DNA of 64,000 nucleotides. It comes from Chersky-840 sp963838775. GTDB taxonomy: Bacteria; Actinomycetota; Acidimicrobiia; Acidimicrobiales; UBA8190. Positions 1 to 8,930 of the stretch are shown here, in pieces; positions within the stretch are counted from its first letter, which is position 1; every line of letters begins with the position of its first letter. A model generated the notes under the pieces. That model was not told where the DNA came from. It saw only the letters and a list, made by a program, of their open reading frames with translations, and ran no database searches. The position numbers and the translations under genes are program-made. Location of the stretch: NCBI GenBank assembly GCA_963838775.1, contig CAWISP010000026.1:310001-374000 (forward strand). Reading direction: 5' to 3'.

Positions 1-846
1 CGGATCTCGTCGTCCCGGTACCCGGGGGCGTGATCAGGGGGTCACGGGTGGGACACGGACCACCGGTGCTGATCCTGCATGGCGGGCCCGGGCTGTCGGA
101 CTACACGTCGTCACTCGCCGCGGAGCTGGCCGAGGACTTCACGGTGTACCGGTATCAACAGCGTGGGCTTCGACCGTCGACAACGTCCGGTCCGTTCACC
201 GTCGAGACCCACGTCTCCGATGTGGTCGCCGTCCTGGGCGCCATCGAAAGCGAACAGATCTTCCTGGTCGGCCATTCTTGGGGTGGTCATCTCGCCATGC
301 ACGTCGCGGTGACCCACCCCGAGCGCCTGCTCGGCCTCGTCGTCGTGGATCCGCTGGGTGCGGTCGGCGACGGGGGGGAGTCGGACATGGCACAGATCAT
401 GGGCGAGCGCACCGCGCCCGAGGCCGCGGCGCGCGCCGCGGAGCTCGACGATCGAGCGATGCGCGGTGAAGGGACGCCCGGCGATGCCATGGAGGCACTG
501 GCGATCGTCTGGCTGGCCTATTTCGCCACGCCGTCGGAGGCCCCGCCCATGCCGATCATGGACATGTTCGCTCCCCTGTTATTCGGGCACGTGGGAGTCG
601 ATCCACGACCATCTGGCCCGTGAAACGTTGGCCGCCCGCCTCGGGCGCGTCCCCATTCCGACCACCTTCGTGTTGGGGGCAGAGAGCCCGATCCCGCCTC
701 GACACGGTGTGGCGTCAGCCGCCCTCATCCCGGGTGCCGTGACCGAGATCCTTCCCGGGTGCGGCCACTTCCCGTGGTTGGAGCGACCCGGGGTGATCCG
801 GGCCGCACTGCTCTCGGTCCACGGACGTGCATCGGGTCAGACCTGA
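1..846 (+). pseudogene. alpha/beta hydrolase, frameshifted and cut by the window edge
   Basis: The reading frame is open from the first bases, so the true start is probably upstream of the window; an internal GTG lies at 30. It shows HGGPG (oxyanion-hole motif of proline-iminopeptidase-like hydrolases), YQQRG, and the nucleophile elbow GHSWGG (Ser at about residue 84 counted from the GTG). This frame stops at 623. The C-terminal part, including RVPIPTTFVLGAESPI and the catalytic-His motif GCGHFPW, continues in another frame to 846. The switch falls near 580-590, where LLF of the first frame should join GTWESIHDHL of the second. The lesion is a single-base indel, either real decay or a sequencing error. 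The substrate is unknown. Confidence 0.75.
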
Positions 847-893
847 GACCGTCCGGTGTCCGGGTCACCGAGCACAAGGTGCAGCTGCCGGCA

Positions 894-899
894 TAGGGT
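894..899 (+). promoter_or_regulatory. -10 box of a leaderless transcript
   Basis: TAGGGT ends 7 nt before the GTG at 907, the arrangement expected for leaderless transcription in actinobacteria. No -35 was judged reliable and there is no ribosome binding site. Confidence 0.45.
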
Positions 900-906
900 G
901 AGTGCG

Positions 907-1110
907 GTGGACCGTGCCGAGACATTGCGCGAAGCACTGAGAAAGCAGGAGTACACGCGCCGCGCCTTCCAACAGGCGAAGACCAAAGAGGTCCCGCCTG
1001 ATCGGTCACCGGAACAGTGGGCCGAACAGCTGGAAAAGCTCCGACGGGAAGCCGACGAAGCCGAGGCTGCCATGACTCGCCTGCGCCCCGAGCGTCGGGC
1101 ATCCGGCTGA
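907..1110 (+). CDS. small charged helical protein, unknown function
   Basis: A protein of about 67 residues starting at GTG 907. It begins VDRAETLREALRKQEYTRR and is almost entirely alternating charged and Ala/Leu residues, suggesting one long helix or coiled coil. No Cys/His motif, membrane segment or recognisable domain is visible. The start is chosen because a TAGGGT -10 box sits 7 nt upstream; a longer in-frame GTG at 856 would place that box inside the gene. It follows the broken hydrolase but has its own promoter signal. Function not recognised. Confidence 0.5.
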   Translation: MDRAETLREALRKQEYTRRAFQQAKTKEVPPDRSPEQWAEQLEKLRREADEAEAAMTRLRPERRASG

Positions 1111-1387
1111 CACCTCAGAGAATGAGTACCAGCCGCCGATTCCGCCGGCACTCTCCAATTGACGCAGGACCCACGGATGCGACCCCATGGGGTGCTCGAG
1201 CTGAACAACATCACGAGGCGGTCCGTACACCGCTCGCGGAGCGACTTCGATTTGTAGCAGCGGGCCCACAGGTCCGATCGGAGGTCTCTCAGTGACGCCG
1301 GAATCGCCCACGGACAGGCGACTCGGGCAGCGCGGCTCGGGGTCCGCGGTCACCCACAGTCCGGCCCCATCCGGGTCCGCTCCGTCC

Positions 1388-1564
1388 CTATCGACCTCCC
1401 GAGCGCAGGGGTCGCGGTTGGCCACGGCGGCGGAGGCGCCACATAAGCCGCCGGGGGGCATCGACCAGGGCGAGCATCACGGCGCCGCCCACGACGAGAG
1501 CTATACCGACCAGCAAGGTCCATCCGATGCACCGAGTGTACGCCCACGCCCGTTGCGAGGTCAT
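1388..1564 (-). CDS. possible small single-pass membrane protein
   Basis: About 58 residues from ATG 1564. A basic N-terminus is followed by one hydrophobic stretch (WTLLVGIALVVGGAVMLAL) and a strongly basic C-tail rich in Arg. The membrane segment and positive flank look real, but codon evidence is weak and no good ribosome binding site is seen. It lies alone in the otherwise empty 1111-1690 interval. It could be a chance frame. Confidence 0.3.
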   Translation of the reverse strand: MTSQRAWAYTRCIGWTLLVGIALVVGGAVMLALVDAPRRLMWRLRRRGQPRPLRSGGR

Positions 1565-1690
1565 GCGATGATGGCGACGCATGCACCTTCCCACTCCACA
1601 CCGGTCGCGACGTTCCAGCTGCTTTCCATCCCGGTAGGCACCATCTCGGTCTTTCGACGTCGTCTACGAAGAACTCAGGCAAGCTGAACC

Positions 1691-2485
1691 GTGGGGCGTC
1701 TGGACGGAAAGGTAGCGATCGTGACCGGTGGCGCCGGTGGAATCGGTGGGGCGACGGCGCGTGTCCTGGCGAGGGAGGGTGCGTGTGTCGCTGTCGTCGA
1801 CATCGACGGCGCCCGAGCAGAGCAGGTTGTGCAAGCCATCGCCGCAGCAGGGGGCGATGCTTTCGGAGTGTCGGCCGATCTCGCCGAGGAGACCTCAGCG
1901 GCCGCCGCGATCAACGCGGCCGTGACCCGCTATGGGCGACTCGACGTGCTCCACAACAACGCCGCCCTGACAGAATCCGACTTCCTGACCCGTGACACCC
2001 AGGTCACCGACCTGTCGCTCGAGGTCTGGGAGAGGACGATGGCCGTCAACCTGCGCAGCCAGATGTTGATGTGCAAGCACGCCATCCCCGAGATGGTTCG
2101 CAACGAAGGTGGCTCGATCATCAACATGTCCTCGGGAGCATCGCTCAAAGGCGACCGCACCCGCACCGCATACGGCGTCTCCAAGGCGGGAGTCAACACA
2201 TTGACGATGTACGTGGCGGCTTCCCACGGCAAACAGGGTGTGCGTGTCAACACCATCGTTCCCGGTCTGATCGTCACCGATGCGGTCCGGGCCCATCTGT
2301 CTGACCGCATGCTGGCGGGACTCGGCCGGGCGACGCTCACGCCCTATGTCGGCGAGCCCGAAGACGTCGCGAATCTCGTCCTCTTCCTGGCCTCGGACGA
2401 GTCTCGCTACATCACCGGACAGATGATCACCATCGACGGAGGCATGTCCGCCCACGTGGGATCCACTGGCCAGGATGAACGGTGA
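1691..2485 (+). CDS. SDR family NAD(P)-dependent oxidoreductase
   Basis: A classical short-chain dehydrogenase of 264 residues, the normal family length. The Rossmann cofactor motif TGGAGGIGG is at residues 13-21. The acidic end of beta-2 (VVDIDG) suggests NAD preference. The structural motif HNNAA is near 93, and the catalytic Ser-Tyr-Lys set is seen as SSGAS...AYGVSK (Tyr about 160, Lys about 164). The C-terminus ends in the usual YITGQMITIDGG. GTG at 1691 is the only start that keeps the N-terminal MGRLDGKVAIVTGG. It is convergent with the next SDR at 2501. The substrate cannot be told from sequence. Confidence 0.9.
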   Translation: MGRLDGKVAIVTGGAGGIGGATARVLAREGACVAVVDIDGARAEQVVQAIAAAGGDAFGVSADLAEETSAAAAINAAVTRYGRLDVLHNNAALTESDFLTRDTQVTDLSLEVWERTMAVNLRSQMLMCKHAIPEMVRNEGGSIINMSSGASLKGDRTRTAYGVSKAGVNTLTMYVAASHGKQGVRVNTIVPGLIVTDAVRAHLSDRMLAGLGRATLTPYVGEPEDVANLVLFLASDESRYITGQMITIDGGMSAHVGSTGQDER

Positions 2486-2500
2486 GCTCGTCGTGGATAC

Positions 2501-3301
2501 TCAGGTAGGCCCGAGGACGTAGGAGCCGGTCTGGGGATGGTGATACCAGCCGCTCGAGGCTTGGGTGCCGCCGTCGACATGGATGGTCTGGCCCGTGACA
2601 TAGCTCGACAGCGAGCCAGCCAGGAAGACGGCCGCTCCGCCCATCTCGTCGACGTGGCCGGGACGACCCATCGGCACGGTGAGGCGGAACCCCTTTTCGG
2701 CCCCGGGGGGCGCCACCGACGCCATGCCTTCGGTCAAGGTGATGTCGGGGGCCAGCGCGTTCACCCGGATGCCGTAGGGGGCGAGCTCCAGGGCCGCGGT
2801 TTTCGTGAAGTTGATGACGCCTGCTTTGGCAGCCGAGTACGCGGCGTAGCCCGGGGCGGCGCGGACACCTTCGATCGAGGTGACGCTGATGATGCTGCCG
2901 CCCGTTCCGCGCTCTACCATCGCCCGCGCCACGCGCTGGGTGCACAGCATCACGTGCTTGAGGTTGGCCCGGTACAGGGCGTCCCACCCATTCTCTGAGG
3001 TCTCGAGGATCGGGGACAAGAACACGCCCCCGGCGTTGTTCACCAGGATGTCCACCGGTCCGAGCTCCTCGGTCGTTCGGGCGAGGGCGGCGTCGACCTC
3101 GACAGCGTTGCGCACGTCGGTCGGAAGACCGAGCCCTCCGACCTCCTGGGCGGCAGACACGGCCGTCTCAGGGTCACGCTCCCAGATCGCCACCGAAGCC
3201 CCGAAGGCGGCGAAGGCGCGGGCGATACCCCGGCCGATCCCCGCCCCGCCGCCGGTCACCACAGCCACCTTGTCGGTGAGCAGCACTGATGATGGCTCCA
3301 T
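2501..3301 (-). CDS. SDR family NAD(P)-dependent oxidoreductase
   Basis: 266 residues from ATG 3301. It has the cofactor motif TGGGAGIGRG, the NNAG motif, the catalytic VTSIEG...AAYSAAK (Ser, Tyr, Lys) and the C-terminal signature SYVTGQTIHVDGG. The open frame continues about 190 codons upstream of ATG 3301, but that extension is antisense to the neighbouring CMD gene and has no homology-like features, so the internal ATG is preferred. It is divergent from the CMD gene at 3380, leaving an approximately 80-bp shared promoter region. Probably part of the same catabolic neighbourhood as 1691 and 3964. Confidence 0.9.
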   Translation of the reverse strand: MEPSSVLLTDKVAVVTGGGAGIGRGIARAFAAFGASVAIWERDPETAVSAAQEVGGLGLPTDVRNAVEVDAALARTTEELGPVDILVNNAGGVFLSPILETSENGWDALYRANLKHVMLCTQRVARAMVERGTGGSIISVTSIEGVRAAPGYAAYSAAKAGVINFTKTAALELAPYGIRVNALAPDITLTEGMASVAPPGAEKGFRLTVPMGRPGHVDEMGGAAVFLAGSLSSYVTGQTIHVDGGTQASSGWYHHPQTGSYVLGPT

Positions 3302-3379
3302 GGACACGACACCACCCGCCTTATAAGTTCGATCCGACAGCGCCAACTGATCGCTGTACCGCCCGAGAGTAGGAACGCC

Positions 3380-3967
3380 ATGCCCAGAATAGAACCGATC
3401 CCGTTGGACCAGCTCGCCGACGAACCGAGAAGGATCGTCGAAGAAGGAGTGGCAGACGGCACCTACGCCACACCGGTCCCATTGCAGATCTTCGCCTACA
3501 AGACGGCGCAGATCCTGATGACCAATGCGGCACGCAGCGTCATGGGGAAACAGAGCCTCCTGGGGGGACGGATCGTCGAGCTCATCCGGATACGCAGCGC
3601 CCAGTTGGGCGAGTGTCAGCCCTGCATGCAGTCCCGCAAGCACGACTCCATCACCGATGAGGATGTCGCCTGCCTGGTTGCCCCCGGACACTCTCAGCTC
3701 ACGGAACAGGAACGCTTGGCCGTAGAGTTCCTGGACCTCCTCTCGGCCGACCACCATGCCATCGACGACGAGGTCTACCGAGAGCTCGGAAAAGTCTTCA
3801 CCGCCGCCCAGATCGTCGAGCTCGGGTTCACCTGTGCCAGCACCATGGGCCTCCATCGTTTCATCCACACCCTCGACGTATTCGGGACGAGTCCTCCGGT
3901 CATCGCCTACCGCCCCGACCAGGTCGACAACGCCTACTCAGACGTGTCGGAGCAGACGCCGGCATGA
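3380..3967 (+). CDS. carboxymuconolactone decarboxylase (AhpD-like) family protein
   Basis: 195 residues. The CMD/AhpD fold is indicated by ECQPCMQSRKHDS with the CxxC redox pair (about residues 78-81), followed by the helical region containing LTEQERLAVEFLDLLSADHH. Members are either gamma-carboxymuconolactone decarboxylases or alkylhydroperoxidase-like thiol peroxidases; the CxxC favours the peroxidase-like type. AGGA lies 6 nt before the ATG. Its last codons overlap the ATG of the next gene by 4 bp, so the two are translationally coupled. Confidence 0.88.
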   Translation: MPRIEPIPLDQLADEPRRIVEEGVADGTYATPVPLQIFAYKTAQILMTNAARSVMGKQSLLGGRIVELIRIRSAQLGECQPCMQSRKHDSITDEDVACLVAPGHSQLTEQERLAVEFLDLLSADHHAIDDEVYRELGKVFTAAQIVELGFTCASTMGLHRFIHTLDVFGTSPPVIAYRPDQVDNAYSDVSEQTPA

Positions 3968-4968
3968 GTGAGACGGTCTTCGTCACCGGCGCTACCGGGC
4001 TGGCCGGTGCCAACATCTGCCGGCTCCTGATCGAGCGGGGCGACCATGTCCGTGCCCTGGCACGCGCGTCGGCGGACACCGGGCCCCTCGTCACCCTCGG
4101 CGTCGAGATCGTGCGCGGCGACGTCACCGATGCCAACGATGTTCTTGGCGCGGCAACCGGTGCAGACTCGGCGATTCACTGTGCGGCACTCCTGGGCGGG
4201 GCCAGTCAGCACTTGCCGGACTTCGAGGCCGTGAACGTCCAGGGCACGAAACACGTCCTCGACGCGGCCCAGGCACTCGGCCTACGTCGGGTGGTCGCCG
4301 TCAGCACCGGCACATTCTTCGACACCACCGGAGGCCTCGAACGCGAGGACGCGCCCGTGATGAAGGAGCCGAGCTCCGATCCCTACACACTGACCAAGAT
4401 GGCTGCATTCCAAGATGCCATGACGCGGGCCGCCGCCGGTCAAGACGTGGTGACGACCCACCCGGGCGCGATCTTCGGTCCCTCCCCGGTTGCGAGCAAC
4501 GCTCTGGGTCGGACCAGTTTCAACCGGGTGCTCATGTCGGCACTTCGTCAGCGCATCACCCGCTATCTGACGTTTCCGGTGAGTTGGGTCTTCGCCGACG
4601 ACATCGCACGGGGTTGCCTCCTTGCTCTCGATCGTGGCGTGTCGGGTGAGCGCTACATGCTCGACGGGCACCCCGAGGATGTGGTCAGTACGGCCGAAGC
4701 CTGCAACCGGATCTGTGCCCTGGCGGGAGTCGACCACCGGGTCGAGGATGTCGAACCTTCGGACGACCCCGAATTGCTCGCGGTCTTCGGCCCCACGCTG
4801 ATGGCGATCGCCTTCAAGCTGGCGTCGGTCAGCACGCCGCGTCGCGACCTGACGGACTCAAAGACCTACAAGAGGCTCGGATACAACCCCATCAGCCTGG
4901 ACGAAGGCCTCCGGCGCACCGCGCAATGGATGCTTCAGATCGGCAAGGTCGACGGTCGCGACCAGTGA
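3964..4968 (+). CDS. NAD-dependent epimerase/dehydratase (extended SDR)
   Basis: 334 residues. The N-terminal extended-SDR motif TGATGLAGANIC sits at residues 8-19, a DVTD segment binds the adenine region, and the catalytic YxxxK appears as YTLTK at about residues 140-144. THPGAIFGP is the usual C-lobe entry. The ATG overlaps the upstream CMD gene (ATGA), so the pair forms an operon. The family covers 3-beta-hydroxysteroid and dihydroflavonol dehydrogenase-like enzymes, but the substrate is not determinable here. Confidence 0.9.
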   Translation: MSETVFVTGATGLAGANICRLLIERGDHVRALARASADTGPLVTLGVEIVRGDVTDANDVLGAATGADSAIHCAALLGGASQHLPDFEAVNVQGTKHVLDAAQALGLRRVVAVSTGTFFDTTGGLEREDAPVMKEPSSDPYTLTKMAAFQDAMTRAAAGQDVVTTHPGAIFGPSPVASNALGRTSFNRVLMSALRQRITRYLTFPVSWVFADDIARGCLLALDRGVSGERYMLDGHPEDVVSTAEACNRICALAGVDHRVEDVEPSDDPELLAVFGPTLMAIAFKLASVSTPRRDLTDSKTYKRLGYNPISLDEGLRRTAQWMLQIGKVDGRDQ

Positions 4969-5062
4969 GGAAGCCGGGTTCGGGCTCGCAAATCACAAGC
5001 GACGGACAACGTTCGCCCCGACGCCCAGGGCCGTCCGGCACGAGATGCCACAATGCTGGTCT

Positions 5063-5392
5063 ATGCAGTACGCAAGGGTGTTCACCTTCCATATCGTCCC
5101 CGACGAGCTTGATGCGTTGAACAAGGCTCTGGACGGTACGGCGCGCAGGCTGGCACGACATGCGGGGTTCCGGGGACTGACCTGCCTTGAACGAGTCGGC
5201 CAGCGTCACGAGATCATCGTGTTCTCCATGTGGGAGGGAGAATGTCTCGAAGAGACCGAGGAAGAGGCGGAACGGACGCGTCGGAAAATCGCCGAGACCA
5301 GCGACCTTGGTGTGCGGACAGAGGACTACCGCGTGTTGCGCCATATCCCCAGCCCCACGACGGAGGAAATCGTCACAACGTCGGTCGGTTAG
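5063..5392 (+). CDS. small ABM-like (dimeric alpha/beta barrel) protein
   Basis: 109 residues from ATG 5063 (MQYARVFTFHIVPDELDAL). The pattern of a beta strand, a helix ARHAGFRGLTCLERV, then HEIIVFSMWEGEC resembles antibiotic-biosynthesis-monooxygenase-like domains. The C-terminal third is highly charged (EETEEEAERTRRKIAE). It stands alone between the epimerase and a convergent small gene. Function unknown. Family assignment is by fold-pattern resemblance and is moderate. Confidence 0.6.
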   Translation: MQYARVFTFHIVPDELDALNKALDGTARRLARHAGFRGLTCLERVGQRHEIIVFSMWEGECLEETEEEAERTRRKIAETSDLGVRTEDYRVLRHIPSPTTEEIVTTSVG

Positions 5393-5547
5393 GTCTTTCT
5401 GTTGGGCACCACGTCGGTCGGGGCATCGTGTGACACTCCCCCACCCCTCACGGACTCAGGTCGAGACCGTTCATCGATTCCGGATTGCGGGTTCGCCGTA
5501 GACGTGACGGTTGAGATCGACCGGCGAACACTCTGAGCCTCCCGGGC

Positions 5548-5766
5548 TTATCCGTCCTCGTCGTCGGCGAGGTCCTCGAAGGAGGCCAATACGGTCGCAT
5601 CATTGGCGACCATCTCGGACGCCGACACGTAGACCGCCCACTTCCCCTTCGCAAGGGGCTGAGCCACCAGCACATGGCCCGGGCCCCGGGCCCGAAGCTC
5701 CCGCAACCCGCTCTCGGGGGCGGCGTCCGGGTATCTCCTCGAGGACCGATCGATGTCATCGGGCAC
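5548..5766 (-). CDS. small conserved-looking protein of unknown function
   Basis: 72 residues from GTG 5766, reading VPDDIDRSSRRYPD and ending in an acidic tail (EDLADDEDG). A central LVAQPLAKGKWAVYVSASEM looks like two short strands. No catalytic motif is visible. The start is supported by a TAGAAT -10 box 6 nt upstream, so this is a credible leaderless gene despite its size. It is convergent with the ABM-like gene at 5063. Confidence 0.55.
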   Translation of the reverse strand: MPDDIDRSSRRYPDAAPESGLRELRARGPGHVLVAQPLAKGKWAVYVSASEMVANDATVLASFEDLADDEDG

Positions 5767-5772
5767 AGAGGC

Positions 5773-5778
5773 ATTCTA
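5773..5778 (-). promoter_or_regulatory. -10 box of a leaderless transcript
   Basis: On the minus strand TAGAAT ends exactly 6 nt before the GTG at 5766, the leaderless arrangement seen at several genes in this window. Confidence 0.5.
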
Positions 5779-5844
5779 CGGGCTGAACGCGACATGGCGA
5801 CCGGGGGTTTCACACCCGCCGACCCCGAAGCGAGCTGGCCGGAC

Positions 5845-6711
5845 TCACCTCCTCCGGACCGGTCCAGGCGTGGAGGCCGAGCCGAGGTCGGCTTGTCGGT
5901 TCTTGTGCTCGCCCGCGGCCTCCTTGAGCCGTTGCTCCGCGTCGGCACGAGTGCGAAGAGTCACCTCGAGCTCCTGATCTGCCCTTGCCCTCAGGCGGTC
6001 CGCGTCACGGAGTTCCTTCGCCGCGGCGCGGTGACGGGCCGACGCGTCACCCTGACGTCGCCGAGCTTCCTCCACCGACAGGTTGGCCGACTCCAACGCT
6101 CCCTTCGCCTCCGACAGGGATCGGGCGGCCACATCGAGCGCCTTGGCCGCAGCCTGGCGCTCCTCGTCAGTGGATTCGTGTCGGGACGACGCTCTCTTGG
6201 GCTTCGGTGACTGAGCAGAATGCCGCCCCGTCGCGTTCGTCGCTCCAAAGCCGATGAAGACCAGCGGGCTGCTCAGTCTCCCGGTTCTCAGTATTTCGGC
6301 CGACTCGTCATCTGCCACCGCTGCTTCGAGTGTCTCCTCGAGTTGTCGTTGCACGTGGGAGCCCATCGAGTGACCCGCGTCGACGGCAGATCGCGAGGCC
6401 GAACCGACGAGTTGTCGGATGAGTTCCCGACGGCGCTCCGCCACCCGACGCATTTCCTCACGCGCGCCGCGACCCTGGGCGTCCCGGTGCTCAGATCCGA
6501 GCGCGACCAGTTGCTCAACAGTGGCGGCGTATTTGCGGACGAGCATGTTGGCGAGCCAGGCGGCGACCGTCGGTTTGGGAAGTCTCCGCACTTCGCCTGC
6601 AAGGTCGCGGTCCCCCGTTGCAGCGATCTCCTTGGCCCGAGTGTTCCGCATCTCGGTGAACCTTTCGGGGGGCAGGCCGTAGAGTTCCTGAGCGACATCA
6701 TCGATCTTCAC
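5845..6711 (-). CDS. conserved hypothetical coiled-coil protein
   Basis: 288 residues. The N-terminal third (VAQELYGLPPERFTEMRN, RLPKPTVAAWLANML) resembles a conserved actinobacterial hypothetical family whose function I do not know. The C-terminal half is a long Arg/Glu/Ala-rich coiled coil (residues about 170-275) with no membrane segment or signal peptide. The enrichment in charged heptads suggests a structural or nucleic-acid-associated role, but nothing catalytic is visible. It sits between two other minus-strand genes with more than 80 bp spacing on each side. Confidence 0.75.
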   Translation of the reverse strand: MKIDDVAQELYGLPPERFTEMRNTRAKEIAATGDRDLAGEVRRLPKPTVAAWLANMLVRKYAATVEQLVALGSEHRDAQGRGAREEMRRVAERRRELIRQLVGSASRSAVDAGHSMGSHVQRQLEETLEAAVADDESAEILRTGRLSSPLVFIGFGATNATGRHSAQSPKPKRASSRHESTDEERQAAAKALDVAARSLSEAKGALESANLSVEEARRRQGDASARHRAAAKELRDADRLRARADQELEVTLRTRADAEQRLKEAAGEHKNRQADLGSASTPGPVRRR

Positions 6712-6795
6712 CCCGACATCGTCTCACCGCTCGGCGTCTCGCGCGAGCGTAGGGTCCTCCCCCGTCGGAACCTTCGGTCTACGGAATACCTCTCC

Positions 6796-8079
6796 CTACA
6801 GACCGGCGAGGCTCCCATGGGCAGGATCGGCGGCGGCGTTCAGGTACGTGAGGCCATATGCCTTTTCGATCGACCGCAGGATGCCGGCGTCATCGATCGG
6901 CGTAGGGTCCGGTGCACTTCCATAGAGGGCTTGACTGATCACGATTCCGGCCACGTGTCCGCCGGCGCCACCTGCGATGCCAGACGTATCGGAGTCCTGC
7001 CCTTCGTCCCACAACACGAGGATGACCCCACCCTCTCGATACCACTGGGAGGCCTGAATCGTCGGAATCTGTTGCGCCAGCCAGGTGTCGCCGGTCCCGA
7101 GCGGTCCGTCGTGCATGTCGTCGAGCATGTTCGGCGACACCCACACGAAATCAGGTGGATTCGGGGAGTCGAGGTCGCCCACCATGCTCGTCAGCGGCTC
7201 CACATGGGTGCTCAATTCACCCGCCAGGCTGGGAAAGTACACGAAGGGGTTGTGGTGCTGGGCGTAGAGCTGGTTCCCGTACCCGTCAGCTCCTCCGGTG
7301 TCGCCCCCGGTGTACCCGGCCACCGGCATGCTCTCCATGTAACCCGCCCAACTGATCCCCGCCTGATCCAGCTGGTTGGGAAGGCTCGTGCCGCCTTGGC
7401 AACCAGGGCCCGGGGAGCAATCACTGCTCACGCCCCAGGTTGAGCCGGACAACACGTCGAGGTAGTTGGGCAGGCTGGGGTGACTCACGGCGAACGCTTG
7501 TTGGAGCACGACGTAGTGGCTGGCCAACGTGCCGTTCAGGAACGGGAGCGCTCCGTTTCCGATCACGCTGCTGTAGGTCTCGTTCTCCATCATGATCACC
7601 ATGACGTGCGGTCGGGAGGGGGGAACGGGCGCGGGACCGGGCGCCCGAACGAGCGCCCGGTTGTGGGGCGCGGCCGCCCGCAACGGGGTAGTCGTGCGGG
7701 CAGGGGCGCTCCGCCGCGGCGGGGAGGTCGTTGTGGAGGCAGGGAGTGCAGGGTTCGAGGTCACCGGCGCGGCCGTCACCGCAGGCACCGACGACGTCGA
7801 TGACGCCCGCGTTGGAATCGAGAGCTGGGACTGCGCCGGCTCAAAGGTCTCGCGTTTCTCCCCAGCCGAGGAGGCAACGTACAGCGAGCCGATCACGACG
7901 GCACAAAAGAGCAGAAAGACCATGACGGCGGTACGTCCGGTACGTTGGCGGCGGGCGTGACGTGGTTGGGCCTGACGTGGTCGGGCGTGACGTGGCCCCG
8001 GGCGGGTTGGCAAGGTCCCTGTTGTTGGGCGTCGTCGGGCATGGTGCCCGCTCTTGCCTCTCACCATCTCCGCCACCAT
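6796..8079 (-). CDS. secreted alkaline phosphatase-superfamily phosphoesterase
   Basis: 427 residues from ATG 8079; ATG 8067 with GGCGGAG upstream is an alternative. A very basic cytoplasmic tail with repeated PRHARP-type segments is followed by one membrane anchor (TAVMVFLLFCAVVIGSLYVA), then a Thr/Pro/Ala-rich linker and the catalytic domain. The domain shows VMIMMENETYSSVIGNG (metal-ligand region), SHPSLPNYLDVLSG and WGVSSDCSPGPGC, all typical of the AcpA/phospholipase C-like phosphoesterase family, plus WVSPNMLDDMHDG and LVLWDEGQDSD for the second metal site. It acts outside the cell, probably on phosphate esters. A longer in-frame extension to 8247 lacks support. Confidence 0.85.
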   Translation of the reverse strand: MVAEMVRGKSGHHARRRPTTGTLPTRPGPRHARPRQAQPRHARRQRTGRTAVMVFLLFCAVVIGSLYVASSAGEKRETFEPAQSQLSIPTRASSTSSVPAVTAAPVTSNPALPASTTTSPPRRSAPARTTTPLRAAAPHNRALVRAPGPAPVPPSRPHVMVIMMENETYSSVIGNGALPFLNGTLASHYVVLQQAFAVSHPSLPNYLDVLSGSTWGVSSDCSPGPGCQGGTSLPNQLDQAGISWAGYMESMPVAGYTGGDTGGADGYGNQLYAQHHNPFVYFPSLAGELSTHVEPLTSMVGDLDSPNPPDFVWVSPNMLDDMHDGPLGTGDTWLAQQIPTIQASQWYREGGVILVLWDEGQDSDTSGIAGGAGGHVAGIVISQALYGSAPDPTPIDDAGILRSIEKAYGLTYLNAAADPAHGSLAGL

Positions 8080-8387
8080 TCCACGCCGGCGTCCATCCGC
8101 CAAACTCCCGGGTCGAAGACCCGTGCGAGGGGGTCCAAGGTGGGCGGCGCGCTGTGGCCCGCTGCAAATCCGTTCGATAGGGACATTGGGAGTACGATTC
8201 CCCGACTCGACAATCCGTACTCCGATTTTCGTACGTCGAATCTTCACAATCCGTCGTCCGGACAGCTGATCGGATCACCGAATCACCCTTGTCGACCGTC
8301 GAAGACCGTGATCGTCCGTAGGCGTCCTCCGTAGTCTCTGAGGTCGCGAAGCCCCGCTGGTTCACCCCGGGGCCAATCGCGGCCGGG

Positions 8388-8645
8388 CTACGTGCAGGGG
8401 CCTTTCAACGAGAGATTGCCGTCTTGGATATCGTCCGGCTTGGTCCGAATCGTCTTGAACCCGCATTTGCACTTGTACCGTTTCACCGGCACACGTTGGC
8501 CCTGCTCGTCCTCCGACAGAAAGTGGTGGTACCCGAGCTTGATTTCTCGTCGAATGTCCTTGACTGGAAGAAGTCTCCCCATGCCTCCGCTCACGGGACG
8601 AACGAACGCCTGATAGACGTGATTGTGTTCGGTATTCGCCACCAC
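8388..8645 (-). CDS. small CxC-containing hypothetical protein
   Basis: 85 residues from about 8645. The C-terminal YKCKCGFKTIRTKP has a Cys-x-Cys pair that could form half of a metal knuckle; a third Cys is near the end (KGPCT). The N-terminal NTEHNHVYQAFVRPVSGGMGRL looks like ordered sequence. No domain is recognised and the start is uncertain because the frame stays open upstream. The preceding interval 8248-8387 is empty apart from repeated GTAC/CGAAT words that look promoter-like. Confidence 0.45.
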   Translation of the reverse strand: MVANTEHNHVYQAFVRPVSGGMGRLLPVKDIRREIKLGYHHFLSEDEQGQRVPVKRYKCKCGFKTIRTKPDDIQDGNLSLKGPCT

Positions 8646-8930
8646 TGGCTCGGTCGACGCATGTCACCAGATAGTCAGTCATTCGGAGTCCTGAGTTGGG
8701 GGCACTCCCGTGCGTCAAAGTTTAGTCGGGCGCGCCTAGAAACATCGGCTCAACCTTGGGCCACCTTTCGATCACGGATGGCAACAACGCGCTCATGAAA
8801 CCCGACGCGCCGAGGAGCGGCCGGCGACAACCATTCTCCATGGTTCTTGTCGCAGTGGTACTCCCACGGGCCCATCGCAGTCGTAGGCCACTCGCGAAGC
8901 CCACTTGTCCCGAACCCCGGAACTCCGACG

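Noticed and set aside
2537..3326. Plus-strand open frames opposite the SDR at 2501-3301
   Set aside because: They are shadows of the minus-strand SDR, which keeps all catalytic motifs.
6220..7443. A long plus-strand open frame antisense to the coiled-coil and phosphoesterase genes
   Set aside because: It has no domain-like content, while both minus-strand frames carry clear family motifs and signal features.
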